DNA from: Martinezella lusitana
GTDB lineage: Bacteria > Pseudomonadota > Alphaproteobacteria > Rhizobiales > Rhizobiaceae
Length of the DNA: 64,000 nt
NCBI RefSeq assembly: GCF_900094565.1
Contig: NZ_FMAF01000022.1
Span: 36,863-100,862, forward strand
Direction of reading: 5' to 3'
Part shown: positions 1 through 9,657 of the stretch, in pieces
Position numbering within the stretch: position 1 is the first letter of the stretch
Layout of the letters: each line of letters opens with the position of its first letter
Translations under genes and position numbers: made by a program
Notes under the pieces: generated by a model
The model's database searches: none
Seen by the model: only the letters and a program-made list of their open reading frames with translations
Told to the model about the DNA's origin: nothing

Positions 1-1
1 C

Positions 2-841
2 GGCTTCTGCCTCGCGCTCTCCGCCTGCAACACCACGGACGCCCTGACGCCACCCGAGGCGATCGGCGATGTCGGCTCCAACCCGGTCACCCAACGGGAT
101 GTCGAGCGGATGGCCACAGCACCCCAGCGTCGCCAAAGCTATCCGGGAACACAAGAGAGCTACGGCTACCAGCAGCAGACGTCTCAGCAAGCATATCAGC
201 CGCAAAGCTATGGCGGCGGTTCGCTTGACGACCAGGCATCGGCGCTGCGGTCGAACGGCACCAATCCCTATGCCTCGCGCCCGCTTGATGACGGCCGCAC
301 CGCTTCCATCGGCCCGGCCGATACGCAGACCTCGCAAACCGACGAGCAGAGCGAGGCCGACAGGCGCCTTTCGGAAGATCCGCAACAGCAACCGAAACGG
401 CAGCGGCAAGCCGCCGACGATCAACAGCCGGAACAACAGCAACAGGCGTCGCTGCCGCCCGCCGCCGCCCCCGGCGGCAACAGCATTCGCTTTCTGCCGA
501 TCATCGGCGCGCCCGTCGACGCCGTCACCCCGCTATCGCGTCAGCTCGGTGCGGATGCCCGCTCGCTCGGCCTGACGATCAAGAGTTCCAGCGACGCCAG
601 CGCCAGCTATGTTTTGAAGGGCTACCTCTCCGCCTTCGAGGACGGCCCGCAAATTTCCGTGACCTATGTCTGGGATGTGCTGGATAACAACGGCAACCGC
701 CTGCACCGAATCCAGGGCGCGGAAAGCGCGCCGCTGAAGCGCGGCGACCCGTGGACGGCCGTTCCGCCGGCCGTCATGCAGAAAATCGCCTCCAAAACCA
801 TGTCGGAATTCAATTCCTGGCGCAATTCCAGCGGTGGATAG
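2..841 (+). CDS. Lipoprotein of unknown function (5' end outside window)
   Basis: The reading frame is open from the first bases of the window, so the start lies to the left. The visible protein begins with the end of a lipoprotein signal: the hydrophobic stretch ends in Leu-Ser-Ala-Cys, a lipobox, within the first 30 bases. It continues with a low-complexity region rich in Gln, Ser and Tyr (about positions 120-470) and a compact C-terminal domain (about 480-838). The likely location is the periplasmic face of a membrane. The C-terminal domain resembles lipoproteins seen in rhizobia, but I cannot name a function. An internal ATG at 110 lies after the lipobox and is not the start. Confidence 0.75.
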   Translation, partial: GFCLALSACNTTDALTPPEAIGDVGSNPVTQRDVERMATAPQRRQSYPGTQESYGYQQQTSQQAYQPQSYGGGSLDDQASALRSNGTNPYASRPLDDGRTASIGPADTQTSQTDEQSEADRRLSEDPQQQPKRQRQAADDQQPEQQQQASLPPAAAPGGNSIRFLPIIGAPVDAVTPLSRQLGADARSLGLTIKSSSDASASYVLKGYLSAFEDGPQISVTYVWDVLDNNGNRLHRIQGAESAPLKRGDPWTAVPPAVMQKIASKTMSEFNSWRNSSGG

Positions 842-883
842 CCACAAGCTTTTCAGAAATATGAAAGGTATCGCGCGTCTCCC

Positions 884-912
884 CCTTGCATTCGAGTGCA
901 AGGCGGTTAAAA
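884..912 (+). promoter_or_regulatory. Possible promoter and small inverted repeat upstream of prs
   Basis: CTTGCA at 885-890 resembles a rhizobial -35 element, and TTAAAA at 907-912 lies 16 bases downstream. The -35 region also forms one arm of a 7-bp inverted repeat, CCTTGCA (884-890) with TGCAAGG (897-903). It could be a promoter or the end of the upstream transcript; there is no T-run. Confidence 0.3.
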
Positions 913-946
913 GCGCGGCTATCAGGTTGGTAACAGGCGGGCCAAG

Positions 947-1879
947 ATGAAGGTTTTCGCAGGCAATTCGAACAGGCACCTTGCCGAAGCGATCTGCAAT
1001 TATCTCAATGTTCCCTTGGGAAGGGCTAGCGTCCGCCGGTTCGCCGACCAGGAGATTTTCGTAGAGATCCAGGAAAACGTGCGCGGCGAGGATGTCTTCC
1101 TCGTACAGCCGACGTCGTTTCCGACCAACGATCACCTGATGGAACTGCTGATCATGATCGATGCGATGCGCCGCTCGTCGGCGCGGCGCATAACCGCAGT
1201 CATCCCCTATTTCGGCTATGCCCGCCAGGATCGCCGCGCCTCCGGGCGCACGCCGATCTCGGCCAAGCTGGTGGCCAATCTGATCACCGAGGCTGGCGCC
1301 GACCGTGTTCTCACGCTCGACCTGCACGCGGGCCAGATTCAGGGATTCTTCGATATCCCAACCGACAATCTCTATGCGATTCCGGTGCTGACCCGCGACA
1401 TCAAGGCCAATTACGACATCAGCAACGTCATGGTTGTCTCGCCCGACGTCGGCGGCGTCGTGCGCGCCCGCGCTCTTGCCAAACGTCTCGACTGTCTGCT
1501 GGCGATCGTGGATAAGCGCCGCGACCGCCCGGGCGAATCCGAGGTGATGAACATCATCGGCGAAGTGGAAGGAAAAGACTGCCTGCTGATTGACGATATC
1601 GTCGATTCCGGCGGCACGCTCTGCAACGCGGCCGATGCTCTGCTCGCACAAGGCGCGGCAAGCGTCACTGCCTACATCACGCATGGCGTCCTCTCGGGCG
1701 GTGCCGTGACCCGTGTTGTAAACTCGAAGCTGAAGGAACTGGTGATCACCGATTCCATTCAGCCGACGACAGCAGTGCAATCGGCGCCCAATATCCGCGT
1801 CATCAGCACGGCCAGCCTCATCGGCGAAGCCATCAACCGCACCAGCCAGGAAGAATCGGTCTCGAGCCTGTTCGACTGA
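947..1879 (+). CDS. prs: Ribose-phosphate pyrophosphokinase (PRPP synthetase)
   Basis: Makes PRPP from ribose 5-phosphate and ATP, feeding purine, pyrimidine, histidine, tryptophan and NAD synthesis in the cytoplasm. The protein has 310 residues, the usual length for class I enzymes. Visible motifs are the N-terminal RRFADQEIFVEI, the ATP-loop region RQDRRASGRTPIS near residue 95, the DLHAGQIQGFF segment, and the PRPP loop CLLIDDIVDSGGTL near residue 214. The ATG at 947 is preceded by a GGCGGG-type ribosome-binding site. It stands alone between a lipoprotein gene and a convergent MFS gene. The apt product, encoded at 15.6 kb, consumes PRPP. Confidence 0.97.
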   Translation: MKVFAGNSNRHLAEAICNYLNVPLGRASVRRFADQEIFVEIQENVRGEDVFLVQPTSFPTNDHLMELLIMIDAMRRSSARRITAVIPYFGYARQDRRASGRTPISAKLVANLITEAGADRVLTLDLHAGQIQGFFDIPTDNLYAIPVLTRDIKANYDISNVMVVSPDVGGVVRARALAKRLDCLLAIVDKRRDRPGESEVMNIIGEVEGKDCLLIDDIVDSGGTLCNAADALLAQGAASVTAYITHGVLSGGAVTRVVNSKLKELVITDSIQPTTAVQSAPNIRVISTASLIGEAINRTSQEESVSSLFD

Positions 1880-1894
1880 GGCCGACAAGCACTC

Positions 1895-3130
1895 TCAGGC
1901 GGTCTTCGCTGTGGACGGGTGTGTCTGCCTCCATGCCAGCAAGCCGATCCCGACAAGACCCGAGGCGAACACAGCCGCCCCCGCACCCATGATCGAAGGC
2001 CCGATGCCAAACCAGGCAAACAGGCTCGGTGACATGAGGTAAGCCACAAACAAGCCCGTGAAAATAGCGCACATCAGCAGACGATAGACCTGTGCCAGGC
2101 GATGCGGTTCACTGCGCGTCTGCATCAGGTACAGCATGGCGAGGTTTTCAAAAGGACCATTGATTGCCGCGAAGCACGCGACGATCATCAGCCACATCCT
2201 GTCATGCATTAGCGGCAGCAGGAATACCCCTGCCCCGAAAATGAGCTTTGCCACGATAATCCAGACAACAGGCCGGCGGGGCTTGATGCTGCTGAGAATG
2301 AGATTGGTCGTCAGGTTACCGACACCGTAAGCCGTCATCATCAAGCCGTAATCCGTCAGAGGATCGGCACTGGTTTCGCGCAGATGCAAGATCATCCCGA
2401 GCAGAATTCCCATTGCCCAGGCGATGTTCCCCATCAGGTTGGTGAATAACCCATAGAGGATCGCCGCATGACCCCGGGCCACCCGCCATCCGCCAAGGAC
2501 ACCATCTATCACGGCAGCCGTTCCGGAAAAATCGCGACGCCTCGGCGCAGCCGGGAATTTCGCGACCGCGAGCCAGACGGCGAGCGCCGACAGCAAGAAG
2601 GTAGCTGCAGTGACAGTGAAAAACTGCGACTTCGGCAGGAAGCCGTTCACGAGCGCGATCAAGCTCGGACCGAGAATGCGCGCCATGCGCCGTGTGGCAT
2701 CGAACAGGCCATTGGTTGCATGCCGAACATCAGGATCGACGGCAATCGTCGGCAGGGTCGCCTGCAGCGACGGGTCGAATGTCGAGGTCAGCAATGCAAT
2801 GCATCCGGCAAGTACCATCAGCAGCGGCAGGCTCATCAGATGCAGAAGGCCGGCAAGCGACAAAGTCAGCAACAGAGCTGCACGCACGAGATCGGCTGCG
2901 ATCATCGTGGTGCTGTGACGCCAACGATCCGTGACAATGCCGCCGAAGAGACTGCCGAACAGAAGCGCGCCGGACTGCAACGCGGAAACGTATCCCGCAT
3001 TCCTGCCGATGAAGTCCGCCGCGATCCAGACGACTGCGACCATGTAGAATTCCGAACCTGTGGCCGCCAGCACCTGACCGGCCCACAGGAGAGAGATCGA
3101 ACGCTGGCCGAGCGGCCTTAGAACAAACAT
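1895..3130 (-). CDS. MFS transporter
   Basis: A 411-residue membrane protein with about twelve hydrophobic segments in two halves, as in major facilitator superfamily carriers. The segment near residue 60 (GSLFGGIVTDRWR) matches the cytoplasmic loop 2-3 signature (G-x3-D-R). The fold resembles enterobactin-exporter-like MFS proteins (MFS_3 type), so export of a small molecule is plausible, but the substrate cannot be read. It lies 25 bp downstream of a secreted-protein gene on the same strand and may be the last gene of a three-gene unit. The 3' end converges on prs with a 15-bp gap and no clear terminator. Confidence 0.85.
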   Translation of the reverse strand: MFVLRPLGQRSISLLWAGQVLAATGSEFYMVAVVWIAADFIGRNAGYVSALQSGALLFGSLFGGIVTDRWRHSTTMIAADLVRAALLLTLSLAGLLHLMSLPLLMVLAGCIALLTSTFDPSLQATLPTIAVDPDVRHATNGLFDATRRMARILGPSLIALVNGFLPKSQFFTVTAATFLLSALAVWLAVAKFPAAPRRRDFSGTAAVIDGVLGGWRVARGHAAILYGLFTNLMGNIAWAMGILLGMILHLRETSADPLTDYGLMMTAYGVGNLTTNLILSSIKPRRPVVWIIVAKLIFGAGVFLLPLMHDRMWLMIVACFAAINGPFENLAMLYLMQTRSEPHRLAQVYRLLMCAIFTGLFVAYLMSPSLFAWFGIGPSIMGAGAAVFASGLVGIGLLAWRQTHPSTAKTA

Positions 3131-3155
3131 GATCGCATTCTGACTTCAGATTGAT

Positions 3156-4610
3156 TTACTTGATAACCTGGCCGTTGACCTTCACACCGCCGTCGTCGGA
3201 AAGATCGATCTCCCAGCGCGAACGCCCGTCCGCATCCGTCTTGGCGAAGCCCTTGGCCATCATCAGGCCGAAGGAAAGCTGAGCGAGATCGGTCTTCGTC
3301 TTGGCGGCCTCCTGGACCGCGGCGATCGTCTTGTCGAGATCGCGGGCGAGCACCGTCATCTTCATGGACACGCGGTCCTTCTCGTTCAGCCAGCCGCGCA
3401 TGCTGCCGGAGGCCTCGACATCGTAAAGACCCGAGACGGCGCTGATTTTCGGAAAGTTGATGGTCATCGTCCCATCCGGGAACATGGCTTGCTGCAGCTT
3501 GACGTCCATGGCCGTATTGTTATCCGGAACCTTGAAATCGGTCTGCTGCAAGACGTCCATCAGAGCGGAGAAGTTCAGGTTCGGCACCTGCAACTGGATA
3601 TCGGCGGCATCGGGAATGAAGGCGACATAGTCTTCAGGCATCAGACCCGAGGCAAGGGTGAGCTTTTCGGCACTCATCCCGAAATTTGCGTTCATCGCAT
3701 TGGTCGGCCCCGCCACCTTGAAGAAATAGCCGAGCTTCTGCAGTCCGCCATCACCGAGTGGCGTCGTGACGGCAATGTCCTTGATGGCGACCGACTCGTC
3801 GAACGAACCGACGATCGGCATCGCGTCCATCAGCAGGGCCTTCAGCGCCAGGCTGTCGGTGTCTGAGAGGGTCTTCTGGTCCTTGTGTTCCGAGACGAAA
3901 TGCAGCACGGAATTCACCGCCTTCAACGGCAGCTTGGTCGCGCTGGCATTGAAATCGATTGCCGCGACCTTGATTTCGCCAAGCGCCGTGCTGTCGGACG
4001 AGATCTTGTTGTAGAGCGACTGCAGGCCGCCGCTCATCTTGATATCGAGTCTGCCAGGCTCGCCACTGTCCGACGAGGACAGGGTATAGCCGATACTGTC
4101 GATCGTGGCGTCGTTCTTCTGGACGCCATTGTCGCTGGTCTTGGTGGCGAAGGTGATGCCGCTGCCCTTCATATCCATCGAGCGCAGATAGTGAAGCGCA
4201 GGATCGAACACACCCTTGAAATTCGAGGAGGCCAGCGCATAACGAAATTCGGTGTCGGGACCGGTGCCCGGCTTCGAGCGCGCCGTCACGTCAAAGGCGT
4301 TGTTGCCTTCAATGTTCCAGAGGCCGCTATCCAGCGGCGTCGCAAGCAGCGCTAACGGCTTCAAGCCGCTGATATCGAAACCGGTCACGTTCAGCTTGTC
4401 GAAAAGCTTCTGCAGGTCATAGGTGACCTCATAATGAGCACTGACCGGCTTCACCGAGATGCCGCCGCTCCCGGCGATATCATCGGGCAGGAAATAGGTC
4501 AGATTGCCGAGTAGATCCTTGGCACCCTGCTCGCTGACATCTGCCGCCTGGACAATGCCGGCCACGCCGGCGGCGAGAACAGCCGCCGCGGCAACCGCTT
4601 TAAAACGCAT
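3156..4610 (-). CDS. Secreted protein of unknown function, paralog of the neighbour
   Basis: A 484-residue protein with a clear Sec signal peptide (first ~22 residues, cut after Val-Gln-Ala) and no further membrane segment, so it is periplasmic or outer-membrane associated. It contains long alternating beta-type stretches. It is clearly related to the next gene upstream: both mature proteins start with Ala-Asp-(Val/Ile)-(Ser/Asn)-Glu-Gln-Gly-Ala-Lys-Asp-Leu and both end with AKGFAKTD, then VNGQV. A GGGGGTGA ribosome-binding site precedes the ATG at 4610. DUF2125-type or DUF945-type proteins are possible relatives, but I am not sure of either. Confidence 0.7.
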   Translation of the reverse strand: MRFKAVAAAAVLAAGVAGIVQAADVSEQGAKDLLGNLTYFLPDDIAGSGGISVKPVSAHYEVTYDLQKLFDKLNVTGFDISGLKPLALLATPLDSGLWNIEGNNAFDVTARSKPGTGPDTEFRYALASSNFKGVFDPALHYLRSMDMKGSGITFATKTSDNGVQKNDATIDSIGYTLSSSDSGEPGRLDIKMSGGLQSLYNKISSDSTALGEIKVAAIDFNASATKLPLKAVNSVLHFVSEHKDQKTLSDTDSLALKALLMDAMPIVGSFDESVAIKDIAVTTPLGDGGLQKLGYFFKVAGPTNAMNANFGMSAEKLTLASGLMPEDYVAFIPDAADIQLQVPNLNFSALMDVLQQTDFKVPDNNTAMDVKLQQAMFPDGTMTINFPKISAVSGLYDVEASGSMRGWLNEKDRVSMKMTVLARDLDKTIAAVQEAAKTKTDLAQLSFGLMMAKGFAKTDADGRSRWEIDLSDDGGVKVNGQVIK

Positions 4611-4685
4611 AATTCACCCCCAAATATGATGGAAAAACAATATGAAAGTCCGAAAATGCCCAAGAAGCTTGGTTCGCCCCGTGCC

Positions 4686-6128
4686 TCAGGGCTTCTTCAT
4701 CACCTGTCCGTTGACCGTAACTGTCCGATCTTCATCCATCGTGACGTCCCAGCGTAGGCGACCGTCCGGATCGGTTTTTGCAAACCCCTTGGCGGCGAGC
4801 AGGCTGAAGGAGACATTGTTCAGCCGAGGCTCCGTCTTGGCGGCCTCCTGAATGGCTGTAACAGTCTTGTCGAAATCGCGCGCCAGGATCGTTGCCTGCA
4901 ACGAATAGTCGGAATGGGCCTTGGTCGAGGCCTTCACCGCGCCGGAAACCTCGACGTCGTAGACACTGGAGGTAGCGCTTATCTTCGGAAATTCGAGCGT
5001 ACCGTATCCGCTCGGGAACATCGTGCGCTTCAGCGCTTCACCGGAAACCGGCGTCGCCCGCGTGGCGACCGCCCCTAGAGCCGTGTCGATGAGGCCGGCG
5101 AAGTTGATGTTGGGCACACCGAGCTGAACGTCCAATGTCTCGGGCAGGAAAGGCGAATAAGCCGCCGGGATGAGGTCCGCATCAGGCGTGAAATGCTCTG
5201 CCCGCAGCTCGAAATTGACATTGGACGCCTTTGTCAGGCCATCCATCTTGAAATTATAGTCGACACGCTTGACGCCGACCTTGCCCTTATCCGTCGCCAC
5301 CAGGACATTGTTCAACGTCACAGTCTTGTTGAACGAACCGAAAACCGGCAGGGCGCGGCGCACCAGCTGCTCGAACTTCTCGCTGCCGCTTTCCGAGAGC
5401 TGCTTCGCCTTGACGTGTTGAACGAAGAAGCGAATGAGTGCACGCAGCTCCTTCACTGGCAAGCTGGTCGCGGTAACGTTCGTATTGACGCTCTCGACAC
5501 TGATATTGACGGGTGAACCATGCGGCCGCCCCGTGAACTGTTCGCTGAATCGCTGCAGCGTGCCCTGCAATTGCAGATCGACCTTGCCTGCCTCGGTGCT
5601 GTCGGTCACCGTATGCGCGAAAGAGGCGCTATCGATGGTGGCGTCGATCTTGCGCCCGCTCCTTGGCCCGCTGCCGACACTGGAGAATTTCACGCCGCTG
5701 CTCTTGATGCCCATCGACCGCATCATCTCGATCGTAGGATCGAAAATGCCGTCGAAAGAGGTGGAGGCAACGGAATAAGCTATGTCGGACACCGGCGAAT
5801 GCAGGGAAATATCGAGGCTGTTATCGCCCTTCAAATGCCATTTGCCCTGATCGACCGGCTGCGCGAACAAAGAAAGCGGCTTGAAACCCGTGACGGAAAA
5901 CGCGCTGGAATTGATTTTGTCGAAGAACTTTGCAAGGTCATAGGTAATCTCATACTGATCACCCGCTGGTTTCACCGAGACGAAATCGCTTCGGGCAAGA
6001 TCGTTTGAAAGAGAATGCGTCAGTATGTTGCGAAGGTCCTTGGCGCCTTGCTCGTTGATGTCGGCCGCCTGTGATGCGCCGGCAAGACCCATGGAAATAA
6101 CCGCAGCGGCGATAGCCCTGGAGCGCAT
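4686..6128 (-). CDS. Secreted protein of unknown function, tandem paralog
   Basis: A 480-residue secreted protein. The start is placed at 6128 because it follows AGGAGAGG and begins a typical signal peptide (MRSRAIAAAVISMGLAGASQA). The longer open frame to 6290 has no ribosome-binding site and no signal. The mature protein aligns along its whole length with the 3156-4610 product, so the pair arose by duplication. The gap to the downstream paralog is 75 bp, and the MFS gene follows 25 bp further on. Co-transcription is likely. No catalytic motif was recognised. Confidence 0.7.
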   Translation of the reverse strand: MRSRAIAAAVISMGLAGASQAADINEQGAKDLRNILTHSLSNDLARSDFVSVKPAGDQYEITYDLAKFFDKINSSAFSVTGFKPLSLFAQPVDQGKWHLKGDNSLDISLHSPVSDIAYSVASTSFDGIFDPTIEMMRSMGIKSSGVKFSSVGSGPRSGRKIDATIDSASFAHTVTDSTEAGKVDLQLQGTLQRFSEQFTGRPHGSPVNISVESVNTNVTATSLPVKELRALIRFFVQHVKAKQLSESGSEKFEQLVRRALPVFGSFNKTVTLNNVLVATDKGKVGVKRVDYNFKMDGLTKASNVNFELRAEHFTPDADLIPAAYSPFLPETLDVQLGVPNINFAGLIDTALGAVATRATPVSGEALKRTMFPSGYGTLEFPKISATSSVYDVEVSGAVKASTKAHSDYSLQATILARDFDKTVTAIQEAAKTEPRLNNVSFSLLAAKGFAKTDPDGRLRWDVTMDEDRTVTVNGQVMKKP

Positions 6129-6428
6129 GCCCGACCTCTCCTTTTGACCCTGATCGATTGAGTTCGACTGTTGAAGGGGCCGAGGGTATATGTCAAGTCG
6201 TTGATAGAAATGGCGTCGCAGCCTCGTGCGCAAGAGTTGCAATGTCATCACAGACCTTCGCATTCCGGAGGTGCTTGCGCCTTCGGCCACTTTGTATTAT
6301 ACGCCACGCGTCCGCGTAGACACCCTTGGAGGCAACGCGGATGAGGCAGGGCATGCCCTCCTCCAGTTCAACCGATACGGCGATGACCGACCGGATGAAC
6401 TCTCCAAATAACCTCGAAAGGAATAGCC
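6129..6428. other. Divergent intergenic region, 300 bp
   Basis: Lies between the secreted-protein gene (leftward) and rplY (rightward). It holds a likely rplY promoter (separate entry) and the ribosome-binding sites of both genes. No small gene was supported. Confidence 0.6.
6274..6302 (+). promoter_or_regulatory. Likely promoter of rplY
   Basis: CTTGCG (6274-6279) and TTATAC (6297-6302) are separated by 17 bp, close to the rhizobial housekeeping sigma consensus (CTTGAC / CTATAT). The predicted transcript would carry a leader of about 120 bases before rplY. Confidence 0.45.
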
Positions 6429-7043
6429 ATGAGCCACGAAAGCTACGAGCTCAAGGCCGAGGCGCGCGAACGGGTTGGTAAGGGGTCCGCCCGTGAACTT
6501 CGCCGCAACGGTTTGATTCCCGCTGTCATCTATGGTGACAAGCAGGCCCCCATTTCTATCGCTCTCAACACCAATGAGGTGACGAAGCGCATCCACGCCG
6601 GCGGTTTTCTCACGACGATCGCAACGATCGACGTCGGCGGCAAGAAGATCAAGGTTCTGCCGAAGGACTACCAGCTCGATCCGGTCCGTGACTTCACGGT
6701 TCATGTCGATTTCCTGCGCGTTTCCGGCAACACCGAAGTCACCGTTGAAATCCCGGTTCACTTCGTCAACCACGAAAAGTCCCCGGGCCTCAAGGCTGGC
6801 GGCGTTCTCAACATCGTTCGTCACGAAGTTGAAGTGCATTGCCCGGCCGACGCGATCCCGGAATTCTTCACCGTTGACCTCAGCGGCCTGAAGAGCGGCG
6901 ACAGCATCCACATCTCGAATGTGACGCTGCCGAAGAAGGTCACCCCGGTGATCAGCGACCGCGACTTCACGATCGCAACGATCGTTGCCCCGGCAGCCGG
7001 TCTTGCTGAAGAGGAAGAAGGCGGCGAGGAAACCACCGCCTGA
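6429..7043 (+). CDS. rplY: 50S ribosomal protein L25 (CTC form)
   Basis: A ribosomal protein that binds 5S rRNA. At 204 residues it is the long CTC/TL5 form: an N-terminal L25 beta-barrel (about residues 5-95, starting with ELKAEARERVGKGSARELRR) followed by a C-terminal beta domain (about 100-185) and an acidic Glu-rich tail. AAAGGAA precedes the ATG. A terminator follows directly. In many alphaproteobacteria rplY is next to pth; here two signalling genes lie between them. Confidence 0.95.
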   Translation: MSHESYELKAEARERVGKGSARELRRNGLIPAVIYGDKQAPISIALNTNEVTKRIHAGGFLTTIATIDVGGKKIKVLPKDYQLDPVRDFTVHVDFLRVSGNTEVTVEIPVHFVNHEKSPGLKAGGVLNIVRHEVEVHCPADAIPEFFTVDLSGLKSGDSIHISNVTLPKKVTPVISDRDFTIATIVAPAAGLAEEEEGGEETTA

Positions 7044-7072
7044 TTTTGGCGTCTTCATTGCCAAGCATCCAG

Positions 7073-7105
7073 ACCCGCCTCCCTTATGGGGATGGCGGGT
7101 TTTTC
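7073..7105 (+). terminator. Rho-independent terminator of rplY
   Basis: ACCCGCC (7073-7079) pairs with GGCGGGT (7094-7100), with further pairing of TCCC and GGGG inside, followed by a T-run. It separates rplY from the downstream signalling genes. Confidence 0.8.
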
Positions 7106-7288
7106 ATATTCAATCACTAATATTAGAACAAGTAAAAATAAAGATTTCTTGAATCTATACTTTGATTGATATTCTTTAACCCCGGAATTTCAACAACATT
7201 TAACACATTCATGGAACCTTACGCGAAAGAGTTGTAGGGAACGGTATCCCAAGATTCGCCGGCCTATGACTGGGGAGCTATCGGGACT

Positions 7289-9655
7289 ATGAGCCATTCG
7301 GTCGAAAACAGGTTTTTCGCGATCGTCTGCGGAGCGCTGCTGATTTTCGTAGCGCCGCTCTTTATTCTATTTCTTTTCCTGTCGTCAGAGCGCGCCGAAA
7401 AGGAAATCAAGGATCATATAACCGTACTGCTCGTTGCCAATGCCCAGGCCCTGGCCAAACCTCTGTGGGATCTCGACGAAGACAGCGTCACCCAGATCAG
7501 TGCGACGACGGTCGCCGAAGGCGCCATCGTCAGGGTCAATGTCCGCGACCTCTCTGGCCAGCTCGACGTAACGCAATCGACAATCCCTAAATCCTACAAG
7601 GGCAATCTGGAGTCGGTTTCCCGTTCGATCGTCTATAACGGCGTCGATGGCGCAAAGAAGCTTGGCACCATCACGGTCTACTATCCCCAGCTTGGGCTCT
7701 TCGATGGTTTGAAGAACGAGGAGATCGTCTTCATCTCCATCTTCATCTTCGCCGTGCTGACGGTCTTCGGCGCGGCGCTGATCGGCAACCGCATCTTCGT
7801 CATCCAGCCATTGATGCGGTTGACGCACGCCGTCGAGGCGACGCGGCGGCTCGGCTCGCGCCATCATGTCGATTGGCAATCGAATGACGAAATGGGACGG
7901 CTCGCCAGCAGTTTCAACGACATGCAGAGCAAGCTTCAGCGCGAGGAAACCGAGCTGAAGCACGCTCATCGCCGCGCCACCGACACTTATAATCTGACGC
8001 CCGCCATGCTCTTCTCCCTCGACAAGGACGATTGCATCGCCGCCGTCAGCGATTACTGGCTCGCTGCGACAGGCTATAATCGTGCCGAGGTGTTGGGGCG
8101 GGAATTCGCCAGTCTGGTACTGCCAGATTCGCGCTCGCAATATGTCGACCGCAAACGCAGCCATCCCGATAGCGCCGCCCGCCTTGCCGTCACGGTAAAA
8201 TTCCTTTGCCAGGACGGGCGCAAAATGGACGTCTTGATCCTCGAGACGACGGCAGTCCAGGACGGCCTCTCGCTGTCCGTCATGACCGACGTCACCGAAC
8301 TCAAGCAATCCGAAGACCGGAACTTGCGCCAGGCGATCACCGACCATCTGACTGGCCTCTTGAACCGTCAAGGATTCGAGACCGCACTCGACGCCAAGAT
8401 CAATGAGGCGGACCTGCGCCATCGCGAGCTTGCCTGCCTCTTCATCGACCTCGACCGGTTCAAGTGGATCAACGACAATATGGGCCATGCCGCCGGCGAT
8501 GCGGCACTGCGCGAACTCGTATCGCGCCTGCAGGCCCGACTGACGCCCGGCGATGTCGCAGCTCGCCTCGGCGGCGACGAATTTGCGATCCTGCTGCTGG
8601 CGGAAGATGCGGAAGCAAGAGCCATGGACATGGCCGCTCGCATCGCCGAAGTCTTCGACGCGCCATTCTGTGGCGACGCCCGCCTCAGCGCCAGCATCGG
8701 CATCGCCATCTATCCGCGCCAAGCCGCCAACGCGGCCGAACTGCTGCTGAAATCCGATATCGCCATGTATGCCAAGAAGCGCGACGGCAAGAACGGCGCG
8801 CAGATCTTCGACAACGGCATGCTCGATGACTCCCGCCGCCGCGCTGAATTGGAGAGCTACATCGAAAGCGGTCTCAGCGAAGACTGGTTCGAAGCCTATC
8901 TGCAACCGGTCGTCAATATCGATGATCGCTCCATTGTCGGCTTCGAGGCGCTGATGCGATTGCATCATCCGCAGAAGGGCATCCTGCCTCCGGGCCGCAT
9001 CATCGAGGTTGCGGAAGAAACAGGCTCCATCATACGCATAGGCAATCGCATCATGGAAAAAGCGATCGCCCATTTCGCACGGCTGTCGCGGCTCGACGGC
9101 ATGCAGGACAGCTACATCGCGATCAATTTCTCACCCTTGCAGTTCGAGCCGGATCTGCCCGTGCGCATCGCAGCCTTGCTTTCGCGCTACGATATTTCCC
9201 CGCGACGCATCGTCATCGAAATCACAGAGGCCGTGCTCATGGACGACAATCCGGAAACACGCATGGTCATCAACGAGATCTGCCACTACGGCTGCCGCAT
9301 CGCGCTCGACGATTTCGGCACGGGTTATTCCTCGCTGAGCTATATCAATCGGTTCCCCGTCGACATCATCAAGATCGATCAATCCTTCATCCGCGCCATC
9401 AACGATACCGCTTCGGACGTCAGCGCCAGGAGCCGCATGCTTGTGGAAAGCATTACGACGCTCTCGCACAAGATGAGCTGCACGGTCATTGCCGAGGGTG
9501 TGGAAACCGAAGAGGAATGCGCGACCCTGCGCACCATGGGCATCGATTATGGGCAAGGCTATCTCTTCCATCGACCGCAACATCCGGACAATCTGATGAA
9601 AACGCTGTCCGGCCCGCAATTCGACCAGCTCTCCCCCGTAGCGCAGGCGTCATAG
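7289..9655 (+). CDS. Membrane-bound GGDEF-EAL protein with HAMP and PAS domains
   Basis: A 788-residue cyclic-di-GMP enzyme. Order: transmembrane helix ~10-32, periplasmic sensor region ~33-145, second helix ~146-171, HAMP ~172-222, PAS ~232-345, GGDEF ~350-505, EAL ~525-775. The GGDEF signature (RLGGDEFAIL) and the EAL signature (EALMRLHH) are both intact, as are the EAL-domain motifs DDFGTGYSS and KIDQSF. It could therefore synthesise and degrade c-di-GMP. The next gene, two bases downstream, encodes a periplasmic binding protein, a likely partner for the sensor region. The preceding 245-bp gap is AT-rich and probably holds its promoter. Confidence 0.93.
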   Translation: MSHSVENRFFAIVCGALLIFVAPLFILFLFLSSERAEKEIKDHITVLLVANAQALAKPLWDLDEDSVTQISATTVAEGAIVRVNVRDLSGQLDVTQSTIPKSYKGNLESVSRSIVYNGVDGAKKLGTITVYYPQLGLFDGLKNEEIVFISIFIFAVLTVFGAALIGNRIFVIQPLMRLTHAVEATRRLGSRHHVDWQSNDEMGRLASSFNDMQSKLQREETELKHAHRRATDTYNLTPAMLFSLDKDDCIAAVSDYWLAATGYNRAEVLGREFASLVLPDSRSQYVDRKRSHPDSAARLAVTVKFLCQDGRKMDVLILETTAVQDGLSLSVMTDVTELKQSEDRNLRQAITDHLTGLLNRQGFETALDAKINEADLRHRELACLFIDLDRFKWINDNMGHAAGDAALRELVSRLQARLTPGDVAARLGGDEFAILLLAEDAEARAMDMAARIAEVFDAPFCGDARLSASIGIAIYPRQAANAAELLLKSDIAMYAKKRDGKNGAQIFDNGMLDDSRRRAELESYIESGLSEDWFEAYLQPVVNIDDRSIVGFEALMRLHHPQKGILPPGRIIEVAEETGSIIRIGNRIMEKAIAHFARLSRLDGMQDSYIAINFSPLQFEPDLPVRIAALLSRYDISPRRIVIEITEAVLMDDNPETRMVINEICHYGCRIALDDFGTGYSSLSYINRFPVDIIKIDQSFIRAINDTASDVSARSRMLVESITTLSHKMSCTVIAEGVETEEECATLRTMGIDYGQGYLFHRPQHPDNLMKTLSGPQFDQLSPVAQAS

Positions 9656-9657
9656 CG

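Noticed and set aside
533..1888. Long open frame opposite prs
   Set aside because: It mirrors the codon pattern of prs on the other strand, has no ribosome-binding site and no recognisable protein family.
7385..9073. 562-codon frame opposite the GGDEF-EAL gene
   Set aside because: Antisense shadow of a high-GC gene; the + strand frame has full domain motifs.
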